NCBI RefSeq assembly: GCF_900101885.1
Contig: NZ_FNAN01000001.1
Span: 310,001 to 374,000 of the forward strand
DNA: 64,000 nucleotides
Direction of reading: 5' to 3'
DNA from: Dyadobacter soli
GTDB taxonomy: Bacteria > Bacteroidota > Bacteroidia > Cytophagales > Spirosomataceae
Both the position numbers and the translations under genes were made by a program. The notes below the pieces were generated by a model, which saw only the letters and a list, made by a program, of their open reading frames with translations, was not told where the DNA came from and ran no database searches. Shown here one piece after another: positions 1-9,185 of this stretch (position 1 is its first letter; the number at the start of each line of letters is the position of its first letter).

Positions 1-22
1 AAACGCTGAAACATTTAAAGCA

Positions 23-2398
23 ATGCAAATTAGTAAAATTCTGCATACAGGGCTCCTTTGTGCCTTGTCGTTCGTCGCCTTTGCCCAGCAGGCGGATGTT
101 ACCCTCACCGGGCAGGTCAGGTCGGAGGAGGGCGAGACGCTCCCCGGCGCTTCCGTGAGCCTCAAAGGCACCTCGCACGGTACCTTCACCAATGCCGATG
201 GAAAGTATACCCTCAAAGACGTCCGTCCCGGTTCGTACAAGCTGCTGGTGACGTTTATGGGCTACCAGGCGCAATCCAAAGATATTACCCTTAAAGCCGG
301 CGATCATTTCAAACACAATGCCAAACTGGTTTCCGAGACCCGCGAACTGGAATCCGTATCGGTGATTGGCCGTACGGAGACGAAGGAAATCAACCGCCAG
401 GCGTACAATGTGACGGCCATCGATGCCAAAAAGCTTCAAAACTCCACGCTGGACCTTTCCCATGCACTCGACCGCGTGTCGGGGGTGCGTGTACGGGAGA
501 GCGGGGGCGTGGGTTCGAACATGAACTTCTCGCTGAACGGCTTCACCGGCCGCCAGGTGAAGTTTTTCCTCGACGGCGTACCGATGGATAATTTCGGTTC
601 CTCATTTCAATTGAACAATATCCCTATCAACCTCGCCGAGCGCGTGGAGGTTTATAAGGGCGTGGTGCCGATCTGGCTCGGCTCGGATGCATTGGGCGGC
701 GCGGTGAATATCGTGACGAACACCCGCCAGAACAGCTACCTCGATGCTTCCTATTCTTACGGTTCGTTCAATACGCACCGCACGGCGATCAATGCAGGTT
801 ATACGGCAAAGAATGGCTTTACAGCCCAGCTGAATGCATTTCAGAACTATTCGGACAACAATTACTGGATCACGGTAGACGTGGCCGATGTGAATACGGG
901 AGAGTATTTCCGGAACCAGCGCCTGCGCCGTTTCCACGACACCTATCATAATGAGACGGTGATCGCGAATGTGGGTGTTGTGGGCAAGAAGTTCGCCGAC
1001 CGGCTTTTGCTGGGCATTACATTGGGTAAAAACAAAGCCGAAATCCAGACCGGCGCGCGGATGGTGAGCGTTTTCGGGCAGTGGCACCGCAAGGGTAATA
1101 TTGTGATGCCGAGTTTGAAGTATCAGAAGAAAGACCTGTTTGTTAAAGGGTTGAATGTCAATATTTCTGCGAATTACAACCTCGGTCAGGAGCAGAATGT
1201 AGACACGGTATACCGCCGCTACAACTGGTTTCAGCAGTTCAAACAATACGAAGGAAAGGGTAGCGAACGGGAGCGCTCGCTGTACAAATTCCGGAACAAC
1301 AACGGCCTGGCTACGGCAAATGTGACCTACCAGATCGACCCGCGGCATTCGGTTACGATCAATAATGTGCTGAATACATTCAACCGCAAAGGGCGCGACG
1401 AGCTTTTCCCGGAATCGGCCAAGTACGAGCAGCCGCGCGTGAATACCAAGAATGTACTGGGATTGGGTTACAAATTCGATTATAGCGAGCGTTGGAACAC
1501 CTCTCTTTTCCTGAAACATTTCTCGCAAAACAACAAGTTTTCAGTCTCTTACAACCCGACGGGCAACTGGGGCGACGAAGCTTTTATGACCCAGCGAAAC
1601 AAGTTTGAAAAGCTGGGTTACGGCATCGCTTCCACTTATTTTCTTTTCAAGAATTTCCAGCTAAAAGGTTCATTTGAAAAGAGTTATCGCCTGCCTGAAA
1701 CCGACGAGCTCTTCGGTGATTTGCTCAACCTCGAAGGCAATATCGAACTCGATCCGGAGACGAGCTACAACTATAACCTCGGTTTCAGCTACAATGGCGC
1801 GATCAACCGCGTGCACCGGTTCAGCGTGGATGCCAATGTGCTCTACCGCGACGCGCAGGGCTTTATCCGTCCGCGCCTGAACGCCAACCAGACCAAGCAG
1901 GTAATGGATAACCTGGCCGATGTGACCAACTTCGGTGTCGACGGCGAAGTGCGCTACTCCTTCCGCCAGCTTTTCACGGCCGGGGCCAACATTACTTATC
2001 AAAACCTGCGGAACAACACACGTTTCGAGGAAGGCTATACCACTGAAAGCCCGCTGTACCGGGATCGCATTCCCAATATGCCATTCCTATTCGGCAATGC
2101 GGATGCGGCGGTTTTCTTCAAAGACCTCGGCAAAAAAGGCAACACGCTCACGCTTGGCTACAACCTGCTCTACGTGCATGCCTATTACCTCTACTGGCCT
2201 AGTCTCGGGAGCGACAAGCTCGACATTCCGGAGCAGCTGAGCCACGACGTGAATGTGGTGTACGCGATGGCCGACGGTAAATACAATGTCTCATTAGAAT
2301 GCAAAAACCTGCTCGATGCGAAGCTGTTCGATAATTTCAGCTTGCAGAAGCCAAGTCGTGGTTTCTATGTCAAATTGCGCTATTTCATCAGTAAATAA
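23..2398 (+). CDS. TonB-dependent receptor with carboxypeptidase-regulatory-like N-terminal domain
   Basis: A 791-residue outer-membrane receptor that should import a ligand, plausibly a metal chelate, using TonB energy. Seen: a signal peptide (residues 1-21, ending at AFAQQ), a CarboxypepD_reg-like beta sandwich (about 27-107, with LPGASVSLKGT and FTNADGKYTL), a plug domain (about 120-235, with the NGFTGRQVKFFLDGVPMD stretch) and a long beta-barrel ending in an aromatic-rich strand (GFYVKLRYFISK). It is shorter than SusC proteins and lacks the long SusC-specific insertions, so it fits the siderophore/metal receptor class better than a glycan SusC. The gene begins 22 bases from the window edge, so its promoter is not visible. 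The DUF4374 lipoprotein gene follows after 36 bases, so the two are probably co-transcribed. The substrate is not shown by sequence. Confidence 0.93.
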   Translation: MQISKILHTGLLCALSFVAFAQQADVTLTGQVRSEEGETLPGASVSLKGTSHGTFTNADGKYTLKDVRPGSYKLLVTFMGYQAQSKDITLKAGDHFKHNAKLVSETRELESVSVIGRTETKEINRQAYNVTAIDAKKLQNSTLDLSHALDRVSGVRVRESGGVGSNMNFSLNGFTGRQVKFFLDGVPMDNFGSSFQLNNIPINLAERVEVYKGVVPIWLGSDALGGAVNIVTNTRQNSYLDASYSYGSFNTHRTAINAGYTAKNGFTAQLNAFQNYSDNNYWITVDVADVNTGEYFRNQRLRRFHDTYHNETVIANVGVVGKKFADRLLLGITLGKNKAEIQTGARMVSVFGQWHRKGNIVMPSLKYQKKDLFVKGLNVNISANYNLGQEQNVDTVYRRYNWFQQFKQYEGKGSERERSLYKFRNNNGLATANVTYQIDPRHSVTINNVLNTFNRKGRDELFPESAKYEQPRVNTKNVLGLGYKFDYSERWNTSLFLKHFSQNNKFSVSYNPTGNWGDEAFMTQRNKFEKLGYGIASTYFLFKNFQLKGSFEKSYRLPETDELFGDLLNLEGNIELDPETSYNYNLGFSYNGAINRVHRFSVDANVLYRDAQGFIRPRLNANQTKQVMDNLADVTNFGVDGEVRYSFRQLFTAGANITYQNLRNNTRFEEGYTTESPLYRDRIPNMPFLFGNADAAVFFKDLGKKGNTLTLGYNLLYVHAYYLYWPSLGSDKLDIPEQLSHDVNVVYAMADGKYNVSLECKNLLDAKLFDNFSLQKPSRGFYVKLRYFISK

Positions 2399-2434
2399 TC
2401 TCTAACAATTCAATAATCCAATCAAAAACAAAAA

Positions 2435-3667
2435 ATGAAAAAGTCATATTTGAAATGGTTTTTCGTAGCGGGTATGGGCATCGCTTTGGGCGCGTGCAGT
2501 GACGATGATAAAACTGAACCGACGCCCGAACCAGGCAATGGCACCCAGTCGCGCTACGTAGTAGCTTCTGCGCCGATCGGCTCGCAGGGCGTCGCCGATT
2601 ACCTCCTCACTACCGGCGACCTTTCGCAGGGAACCATCAGTACCATCGGGCAGGGGATCGAGCAGGACGGCTCTTACCGTTACTACCTGACGCACAAGGG
2701 CAAGTTTTTCAGCTTGTTGTATGGCCAGGGCAACCCGGGCGCTGTTACCACTTATGCATTGGATGAAAAAGGTGCTCTGGTAAAAACATCTGATTTTCAA
2801 AGCGAAACCGTGCAGGTTTTTGCACCGGCGGGTGACGATATTCTCACTATCAAGGTTCCAAGAAGCGGTAACGAAAGCGCTTCGTGGTTCCGCATTAATG
2901 CCGATCAGTCCAAAATCGTAGGCGAAGGACAGGTTAACATCGTAAACCTCGCAGGTAACGGCGAGCGTGCGCACTTCACGTGGGCTACGCAGGTGGGCGA
3001 CAAGGTTTTCGCTCCTTACATGAGCATCAAAGGCGCCGCTCCCGACGTGTTCGGAACGGCATTCCCGGATAGCAGCTGGATCGCCGTGTTCAATTACCCG
3101 GCTATGACGCTGGATAAGGTGATCAAAGACAACCGCACGAGCTTTATCGGTTCGTATTTCAACAACGGTTTGTCGGTGGATGAAAACGGCGATGTTTATG
3201 GATTCTCGCCTGCATCGGCTACCAACAGCGGCGCGGCTACTACTACCAAGCCTTCGGCGTTTGTGCGTATCAAGAAAGGTACTACGGAGTTTGACAAAAG
3301 CTACTTCTTCAATGTGCAGGAAAAATCGGGCGGCTATAAAATCGCTAACCAGACCTACCTGGGCAGCGGCAAGTTCCTGCTTTATATGTACGGTGACATG
3401 GGTAAGGCATCCGGAAACAAGAAATTGGCCATTGCCGATGCTTACAATCAGACATTTGCATGGGTAACCGGTGCGCCGGAAGCTTTCGCGTCGTCATCGG
3501 CTTCCTATAACAACAATACTGTCAGCGATGACAAAAAGAGCGTCTTCGTAGGTATCAATACCGAAGCCGGAAGCTGGGTTTACACAGTGGATATCGCCAC
3601 TGCGGTCGCCAAGCAAGGTCTCAAAGTCGAAGGCGGAGCTATCACAGCCATTGTTAAGGTCAAATAG
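2435..3667 (+). CDS. DUF4374 domain-containing lipoprotein
   Basis: A 410-residue surface or periplasmic lipoprotein. The N-terminus carries a lipoprotein signal with lipobox LGAC (acylated Cys21) followed by an acidic SDDD stretch of the kind linked to outer-membrane/surface export in Bacteroidota. The rest consists of repeated short beta-rich blocks, with patterns such as YRYYLTHKGKFFSLLYGQGNPGA read here as propeller blades, and resembles the DUF4374 family. That family is commonly encoded beside TonB receptors and thought to assist iron-chelate capture; the role here is inferred from this pairing. The gene lies 36 bases downstream of the receptor gene and is followed at once by a strong intrinsic terminator, so the two form a closed operon. 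Confidence 0.85.
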   Translation: MKKSYLKWFFVAGMGIALGACSDDDKTEPTPEPGNGTQSRYVVASAPIGSQGVADYLLTTGDLSQGTISTIGQGIEQDGSYRYYLTHKGKFFSLLYGQGNPGAVTTYALDEKGALVKTSDFQSETVQVFAPAGDDILTIKVPRSGNESASWFRINADQSKIVGEGQVNIVNLAGNGERAHFTWATQVGDKVFAPYMSIKGAAPDVFGTAFPDSSWIAVFNYPAMTLDKVIKDNRTSFIGSYFNNGLSVDENGDVYGFSPASATNSGAATTTKPSAFVRIKKGTTEFDKSYFFNVQEKSGGYKIANQTYLGSGKFLLYMYGDMGKASGNKKLAIADAYNQTFAWVTGAPEAFASSSASYNNNTVSDDKKSVFVGINTEAGSWVYTVDIATAVAKQGLKVEGGAITAIVKVK

Positions 3668-3691
3668 TTTGGGTTTTAGAAGTACTACAAA

Positions 3692-3722
3692 CCCCGCCGG
3701 AGCGATGCCCGGCGGGGATTTG
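3692..3722 (+). terminator. Rho-independent terminator after the TonB/DUF4374 operon
   Basis: A perfect 9-bp GC stem (CCCCGCCGG at 3692-3700 with CCGGCGGGG at 3709-3717) with an 8-base loop, beginning 25 bases after the DUF4374 stop and followed by a short T-containing tail (ATTTGTGTT). The tail is weak, but the stem is strong. Confidence 0.8.
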
Positions 3723-3777
3723 TGTTGAAAAGACGATATTTGCGGCAGCGAATGCGGAGCAAGCAGCAGGAAGTGAT

Positions 3778-4659
3778 ATGGATTATACAGGTAGCAGGGC
3801 AACAGAGGAGCAGCATCATGAGCAACAGCGCAGTGAATTCCCGCTGCACGACATGGGTGACGCCTTTTTTGAAATGGCGACCATCGAAGGCGGCGACGAA
3901 CACTTTTTCAACGGTGTCCACCGCCACGATTTTTATGAAGTGCTCTGGTTCACCGATATAAAACCGCAGCAGGCCCATTACATCGATTTCAACAAATACC
4001 CCATCGAACCCAACCAGGTTTTCCTCCTGCTGCCCGACCAGGTCCACAGCATGGACCGCGGTGACAAATGTGGTTTCCTGATGGCCTTTTCCAAAGATTT
4101 CTTCGAACGGCTCATCGGCAACGACATTTTCAAACTCTTCAAATACTCCACCAATTTCTCCGTCACGATACCCGATTGTCGCCAACCTGTCCTGAACACG
4201 CTGCTGGACCTTATCCGCAACGAATACGACGACACAAAGCGCCCGGCCATCCTCGAATCCTACCTGCGCAGCTGGTTCCTGCATTGCATCGACCTCCAAA
4301 AGGAAGCCGGCGAGACGGTCCCCCGCGATCCGCGCCTCCAAACGCTGCTCGAATCCATCGAAACCAACTACCGCAGGCAACGCAAAGCCGATTTCTACGC
4401 CAACGAGCTCTCTCTGAGTGCCAAACGCCTCAACGAGCTCACCCGCAGCTCCTTCGGCAAAACCATCAGCCAGATGATCAACGAGCGCCTCGTATTAGAA
4501 GCGAAGCGTGAAATCGGTTACGTACGAAAGCCTATCAAGGAAATAAGTTATGAACTAGGCTTCTCCGAGCCCGCCTATTTTACCCGTTTTTTCGGGAAAC
4601 AGACCGGGTACGCACCGGAGGATTTCCGGAAGCGCATTGCGGCGATTTATGAAGGGTGA
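3778..4659 (+). CDS. AraC family transcriptional regulator
   Basis: A 293-residue regulator with an N-terminal cupin-like sensing half (about 20-120; HRHDFYEVLWFT followed by FLLLPDQVHSM is the typical AraC_binding pattern) and a C-terminal pair of helix-turn-helix motifs (about 190-288; SAKRLNELTRSSFGKTISQ then IKEISYELGFSEPAYFTRFF with a closing TPED-like GYAPEDFRKR). The first ATG gives a poorly conserved, hydrophilic leader; translation may instead start at the ATG of MGDAFFEM (3853). The gene follows the terminator of the receptor operon and is read in the same direction, so it may control that operon, but this is only positional inference. Its stop codon abuts the palindrome array. Confidence 0.9.
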   Translation: MDYTGSRATEEQHHEQQRSEFPLHDMGDAFFEMATIEGGDEHFFNGVHRHDFYEVLWFTDIKPQQAHYIDFNKYPIEPNQVFLLLPDQVHSMDRGDKCGFLMAFSKDFFERLIGNDIFKLFKYSTNFSVTIPDCRQPVLNTLLDLIRNEYDDTKRPAILESYLRSWFLHCIDLQKEAGETVPRDPRLQTLLESIETNYRRQRKADFYANELSLSAKRLNELTRSSFGKTISQMINERLVLEAKREIGYVRKPIKEISYELGFSEPAYFTRFFGKQTGYAPEDFRKRIAAIYEG

Positions 4660-4660
4660 T

Positions 4661-4772
4661 ATGTATAGAAAATGCTGCTTTTCTATACATGTTTTTTGGA
4701 TATGTATAGAAAATGGCACTTTTCTATACATGTTTTTGAGATATGTATAGAAAGCATGACTTTTCTATACAT
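4661..4772. repeat. Three tandem 30-bp palindromes with exact 41-bp period
   Basis: Three hairpin units start at 4661, 4702 and 4743, each 30 bp long and separated by two 11-bp spacers (GTTTTTTGGAT and GTTTTTGAGAT). Units 1 and 2 have perfect 12-bp arms, ATGTATAGAAAA and TTTTCTATACAT, around variable 6-base centres (TGCTGC, TGGCAC). Unit 3 has 11-bp arms around GCATGAC. The arms are invariant while the centres differ. The array fills the 117-bp gap between the convergent stops of the AraC gene (4659) and the Fic remnant (4777). On the + strand each stem is followed by G plus a T run, so it could act as stacked terminators; a protein-binding array or REP-like mobile palindrome is equally possible. 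Confidence 0.9.
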
Positions 4773-4776
4773 GTTG

Positions 4777-5344
4777 TCAAGTCTGGGGAAAGCTGTTAAC
4801 GTTACCCAGGTGGTCGTACAAATCCAGGTTAATGTAGTAGTTATCTCTCCCGAATTTCTGCTTGTGTAATATCCCGATTCGGGCCAGCTGATCAAGATAA
4901 CGTGTTGCGGTAATCCTGGATACCTCCAAATCGGCCACTACAAGTGCCGGGCATCCGCCGGAATCCCGCATTATTGGCTTCGATCGTTGCCTGAATCTGT
5001 AAAATATGGTTATTAGACACAAAACCTGCTTCCTTCACAATCTCAAACCCGCTTCGTAGCGCGCTCGCATAGGTGTGTACCTCCTTAGCCGCCAGATTCT
5101 TGAACTTTCCGGCAAAGGTGTCAAACTGGTACAGCTCGTCCTGCGTAGTTACAATGTTTTCGATCGCCGAACTGTCCTTCGCCTCCTGCAATGATGGCGT
5201 ATTAATCAGGATTGTCTCATTCGGAATCCCGGCCACTGATCCTTTAAGTTCCGCCAGCGCGCTGCGGGCAGCGGCAACTTTCTTTAAAACTGCCCTGGTT
5301 TCAAGGTCGATGCTTAGAGGAAGTGGCGAAATTTTGTAGGACAT
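4777..5344 (-). pseudogene. Fic family protein, catalytic core deleted and frameshifted
   Basis: Remnant of a Fic/AMP-transferase gene. The 5' part encodes about 137 residues of the Fic N-terminal region, including the inhibitory-helix signature SSAIEN (class II [S/T]xxxE[G/N]) and the conserved stretch ILQIQATIEANNAGFR. The 3' part, in another frame, encodes the normal C-terminal winged-helix tail (DLEVSRITATRYLDQLARIGIL, then GRDNYYINLDLY). The join lies at about 4936-4950. The whole catalytic domain with the HPFxxGNGRTGR motif, roughly 180-200 codons in intact family members, is missing. Read straight through, the first frame ends in unrelated residues (CSGRFGGIQDY). The product should have no AMPylation activity. 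The stop lies 5 bases from the palindrome array. Confidence 0.85.
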
Positions 5345-5481
5345 ACTTTGATTTGAGTTGCAGCTTGATTGCCCGAAAGCTTGGCTACAAATATAGTTGC
5401 GGCAATAGCACCTTCACTCATAAAATGAATGGAAATATTTCCAGAACATCTATCACTAAATAGCTGAAAAAGGGTACATTT

Positions 5482-6040
5482 GGAGAAAAACATTCGGTTG
5501 AGAAAGCTTTTTTCCATACTCATGTGCGGATTGCTGCTCTACAATGTCATGGGTTTTCCACTCGTGTATTGGGTAGAAGAGTATCTGGCTTGGGGAGAAA
5601 GCGGCTATACACCGTCGGAATCGCTCGTGCCCGAGGAGACGCTGGTGCTCAAAATCCCGATTATGATCCCTTATCAGACGGACTGGCAGGTGGCCGAACC
5701 GGCGGAAGGACGTTTGCGAAGAGGCGATGATTTCTACCAGATCGTGGAGCAGCAGTTGGTGAACGACACGCTGCACGTCAAATGCAAGCTCGACCTTACC
5801 GCCCGCGACCGTTATCTCGATCTCGTCGCGCATGTGGACAAGCATGTGAAGGGCGGCATGACCGACGGCAAGAGCAAAACCCCGCAACTGCTCAAAAATT
5901 TCCTGAAAGATTACCTGACGTTCAACCGTAAGCACTGGTTTTTTGTGGTCGACTGGATCACTTCCCAAAGCGGGTTTGAATGCATTCTGCCTACATTTTC
6001 TTCGTTTTTCCTGCTCGTAGCCTCACCACCTCCGAGGTGA
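5482..6040 (+). CDS. Hypothetical small membrane-anchored protein
   Basis: An open frame of about 185 residues that I do not recognise. The N-terminus is basic (EKNIRLRKLF) followed by one hydrophobic segment (about residues 10-33, SILMCGLLLYNVMGFPLVYWV), fitting an uncleaved membrane anchor or signal peptide. The rest is soluble, with a predicted helical stretch (LKNFLKDYLTFNRKHWFFVVDWIT) and no cysteine or metal motif. The start is TTG at about 5481; an in-frame ATG at 5522 would begin inside the hydrophobic segment and is less likely. The last codons run into a short inverted repeat (CACCTC/GAGGTG, 6027-6039) followed by TTTTTG, a possible terminator. No function can be assigned. Confidence 0.55.
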
Positions 6041-6150
6041 TTTTTGAAATAATCCTTTACACCCTTCGTCCCACCTTTGTCTTTGCAAACAGGGGCGGTG
6101 TTGCGTGTATATGCTGTTTATTCCAAAAATCAGAATTGTAATTACGTACG

Positions 6151-8412
6151 ATGCAAAAACTTATACTTTTTGCCATTGCGCTCACAGGCGCTTTGGCTAT
6201 AAGCCTGTGCACGAAACCCAGCTCCGAGGATAAAATGCTCGAAATGTTGCAGGAATCGAAGGCGAGGGCTTACAATTACCAGAACAATTTCTGCCCGGAG
6301 GCGCAATTGACCTACCTCGATTCGCTCCTGAAATCCATTCCGGAAGCAGAGGTTGCGCAACGGTTCCGCGCCAGCCATTTCAAGGCGAATGTGCTGCTGC
6401 AACTCGGGCGGCCCGACGAGGCGATCGGCATTCTGACCGCCCTGGAACGTAATCCGGGCCCTTTTGCCGTGATACCGGGTGTGGTCCGCAAAGTGACGGA
6501 CGACCGGGCCGTGGCTTTCCTGCGGTTCGGGGAGCAGATCAACTGCATTAACAACCATTCCGTGGACGCCTGTATTTTGCCCATCAAAAACGGCGGTATC
6601 CATACCAACACGAAAGGTTCGAAAGGGGCGGTCGATATCTACAAAAGGCTGCTGGGCGATGCGCCGGAAGATTATGAATCGTTATGGCTGCTCAACATTG
6701 CGTATATGACGCTGGGTCAGTACCCGGCGCGGGTGCCCAAGCGAATGCTCATCCCTGCGATGGACCTGCCCGACGCCATTGCAGTGAAGCCGTTCCAGGA
6801 CATCGCGCCGGACCTGAAACTCGACGTCCGGAACATGGCCGGGGGCGTTGTTACCGAGGATTTCGATAATGACGGTTTTCTGGACCTGGCCATGTCGGGT
6901 TGGGATTTGAGCGAGCCTATGCATTATTTCAAAAACAATGGCGACGGCACGTTCGCGGATAAATCGGTGCAATCGGGGTTGAGCAAGTTTACGGGCGGGC
7001 TGCACATGACGCAAACCGACTACAACAACGACGGCTACAAGGATATCTTTGTGCTGCGCGGGGCGTGGCTCAACGGCTCATTCGGCGAACAGCCCAATTC
7101 ATTGCTGCGAAACAACGGAGACGGCACATTCACTGATGTAACGATCGACGCAGGCCTGCTTTCGAAACATCCCACACAAACCGCCACGTGGAACGATTTC
7201 AACAACGACGGCTGGCTGGATGTGTTCATCGGAAATGAAACGACGATCGGCGCCAATTACCACCCCTGCGAGCTTTACCTGAACAACAAAAACGGGACAT
7301 TTACCGAAGTAGCGAAGGAAACCAACACCGCCATTGCGGCATTTGTGAAGGGGGTGAACTCCGCCGACTACGACAACGACGGCTGGAATGACTTGTTCGT
7401 TTCGACGCTGAGCGGTCGCCGTTTCCTGCTTCGCAACAAAGGCATGGGATCCGGTCCGAACGGGAAAGGGATCAGTTTCGAGGATGTAACCACGAAGGCA
7501 ACGCTGGATAAAGACCAGAACCGCAGCTTCGCGACGTGGTTCTGGGACTACGACAACGACGGCTGGATGGATATCCTTTGCGGCGACTACACCATGGACT
7601 ATGCCCTGAGCTACTACGCGGCCGCCGAACGACTGGGCAAGTCGCCCGAATTTCACGGGCAGCCGGTGCTGTACCATAACAACCACGACGGTACTTTCAC
7701 GAATGTTACCCGCCAAATGGGCCTGGACAAAACAGGCTTCGCGATGGGCGGCAACTTTGGCGACATCGATAACGACGGCTACCTTGATATTTTTATTGGG
7801 ACCGGAAATCCGAGTTATAAGTCGCTGGTTCCCAATAAAATGTTTCTCAATATCGACGGCAAGGGCTTTGCGGATGTGACCACTTCCGCCCAGGTCGGCA
7901 GCTTGCAGAAGGGCCACAGCGTGGCATTTGCCGACATGGACAACGACGGCGACCAGGATATTTATATTGAAATGGGCGGCGCTTACATTGGCGATGCTTA
8001 CCAGAATTCGTTTTTCCTCAATCCCGGCCAGAGCGATAATAACTGGATCTCCCTCGACCTCGAAGGCGTCGCATCCAACAAGGCCGCTATCGGCTCGCGC
8101 GTGAAGGTGACATTTACCGAGAACGGCAGGACGAGAAGTGTGTACCGCGACGTCAATTCGGGCGGGAGCTTTGGCTCAGCGCCGTTCAAACGGGAAATCG
8201 GGCTGGGTAAGGCCACGAAAATCGACGAGATCGAGATACGTTGGAACGGGAGCGGAAAGGTGCAGAAGCTGCACAATATCGCTGCCAATCAGTTTATCCG
8301 GATTCGCGAAGGGGCAAACCCTGAAAAATTGCTAGTCAAGAAACTGGAATTCAAATCGCACGGCAAACATGAAATGCCGGTATGTGTACCGGTAGCGAAG
8401 GCCTCCATTTAA
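6151..8412 (+). CDS. FG-GAP/VCBS repeat protein with C-terminal ASPIC/UnbV domain
   Basis: A 753-residue exported protein. After an N-terminal hydrophobic signal (about 1-20, with Cys20 in a poor lipobox ISLC) comes a helical, TPR-like segment (about 28-220). Then follow seven calcium-binding loops of the form DxDNDGxxD, at about residues 236, 290, 348, 406, 466, 536 and 596 (for example DFDNDGFLD, DYNNDGYKD, DMDNDGDQD). These mark a seven-bladed integrin-alpha-like propeller. The C-terminus (about 630-735; NWISLDLEG, AIGSRVKV, EIGLGKATKIDEIEIRWNGSG) is a typical ASPIC/UnbV domain. The family (CRTAC1-like) is widespread in Bacteroidota and often encoded near SusD-type genes; its biochemical role is unknown. 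A TPR-like front end is seen in some members. The gene is separated from its neighbours and ends at a hairpin. Confidence 0.88.
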   Translation: MQKLILFAIALTGALAISLCTKPSSEDKMLEMLQESKARAYNYQNNFCPEAQLTYLDSLLKSIPEAEVAQRFRASHFKANVLLQLGRPDEAIGILTALERNPGPFAVIPGVVRKVTDDRAVAFLRFGEQINCINNHSVDACILPIKNGGIHTNTKGSKGAVDIYKRLLGDAPEDYESLWLLNIAYMTLGQYPARVPKRMLIPAMDLPDAIAVKPFQDIAPDLKLDVRNMAGGVVTEDFDNDGFLDLAMSGWDLSEPMHYFKNNGDGTFADKSVQSGLSKFTGGLHMTQTDYNNDGYKDIFVLRGAWLNGSFGEQPNSLLRNNGDGTFTDVTIDAGLLSKHPTQTATWNDFNNDGWLDVFIGNETTIGANYHPCELYLNNKNGTFTEVAKETNTAIAAFVKGVNSADYDNDGWNDLFVSTLSGRRFLLRNKGMGSGPNGKGISFEDVTTKATLDKDQNRSFATWFWDYDNDGWMDILCGDYTMDYALSYYAAAERLGKSPEFHGQPVLYHNNHDGTFTNVTRQMGLDKTGFAMGGNFGDIDNDGYLDIFIGTGNPSYKSLVPNKMFLNIDGKGFADVTTSAQVGSLQKGHSVAFADMDNDGDQDIYIEMGGAYIGDAYQNSFFLNPGQSDNNWISLDLEGVASNKAAIGSRVKVTFTENGRTRSVYRDVNSGGSFGSAPFKREIGLGKATKIDEIEIRWNGSGKVQKLHNIAANQFIRIREGANPEKLLVKKLEFKSHGKHEMPVCVPVAKASI

Positions 8413-8424
8413 AGTTCGAATGTA

Positions 8425-8469
8425 AAACCTGGCGGAATGTCTATTAAAAAGGCTGTTGCCGCCAGGTTT
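8425..8469. terminator. Bidirectional terminator-like hairpin between convergent genes
   Basis: Perfect 11-bp arms AAACCTGGCGG (8425-8435) and CCGCCAGGTTT (8459-8469) around a 23-base loop, lying between the stop of the FG-GAP gene (8412) and the stop of the DinB-like gene (8475). Arms ending in AAA/TTT suit termination in both directions, although the loop is long. Confidence 0.6.
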
Positions 8470-8474
8470 ATGCA

Positions 8475-8996
8475 CTATGCGATTTTTAGCCCAAAATTGA
8501 ACCGTTCGCTGACAACCCTCCGGAGAATGCCGATCTGCCCGCAGTGGTACATCGTGTGCTTCACATTCCAGTCGATCGCCTCGAACTTGTTGGTCGCTAC
8601 CGGATGCGGTGTTGGAGTGGGCTCCAAGGGATTTTCGAGCTCTTCCGGTGTCACTGCCGCGAGTATTTCCAATGATTTTTGCTGCATGGTTTTCAAATCG
8701 GCAAGTAGTTTTTCCGGGTTGAATTTACCAATGGATTGCTCGGCCCGCGCGACGGTGAAGTAATCGCTGTATTCTTTGATCGGCAATTGCCGCAGGATAT
8801 CCATTTGGTGCCCCCGGATAACCATCACCGTGTGAAAGTAATGGCTAATGATCAAATGCCCGACCTGCCAGCTGATGCTCGACTCGACGGTATCCGGTAT
8901 GATTTCCCACTTTTCGAACGGGATGTTTTCGATGAGTTTGTCAGTCCAGCGGTAAGCGTCGGCGGTTTGATGAATGAGCAGTTCAATGGTGTTCAT
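8475..8996 (-). CDS. DinB-like (DinB_2 superfamily) protein
   Basis: A 173-residue four-helix-bundle protein of the DinB/YfiT type. The three expected metal-ligand histidines can be placed: one in the second helix (SWQVGHLIISHYFHT, about residue 47) and two in the last helix (WNVKHTMYHCGQIGILRR, about 146 and 150). Length and helix order match the family. In well-studied members this fold carries thiol-S-transferase activity (bacillithiol or mycothiol dependent), but most family members have no assigned substrate, so none is given here. It is convergent with the FG-GAP gene, transcribed alone, and divergent from the sigma factor gene downstream of it on the map. Confidence 0.85.
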   Translation of the reverse strand: MNTIELLIHQTADAYRWTDKLIENIPFEKWEIIPDTVESSISWQVGHLIISHYFHTVMVIRGHQMDILRQLPIKEYSDYFTVARAEQSIGKFNPEKLLADLKTMQQKSLEILAAVTPEELENPLEPTPTPHPVATNKFEAIDWNVKHTMYHCGQIGILRRVVSERFNFGLKIA

Positions 8997-9185
8997 GAGG
9001 AAGTTGGTTGACTAAGGTGTGGTATGGCTAAAAATAGGGAATAAAGAACAGGTGACAAAGTGGGCGAGACATAGTCATTTTTAGTAATGGATAATTATTA
9101 TGATTAATATCATTAAATTGTAAACACCTTCCGCTTTTCCGGTTATTTCCCTGAGTTTTTTAACCCTTTTACCACTGCGCTGCCC

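Noticed and set aside
4661..4772. The palindrome array as a CRISPR
   Set aside because: Repeats are perfect palindromes with 11-bp near-identical T-rich spacers, far too short and similar for CRISPR spacers, and no cas gene is present.
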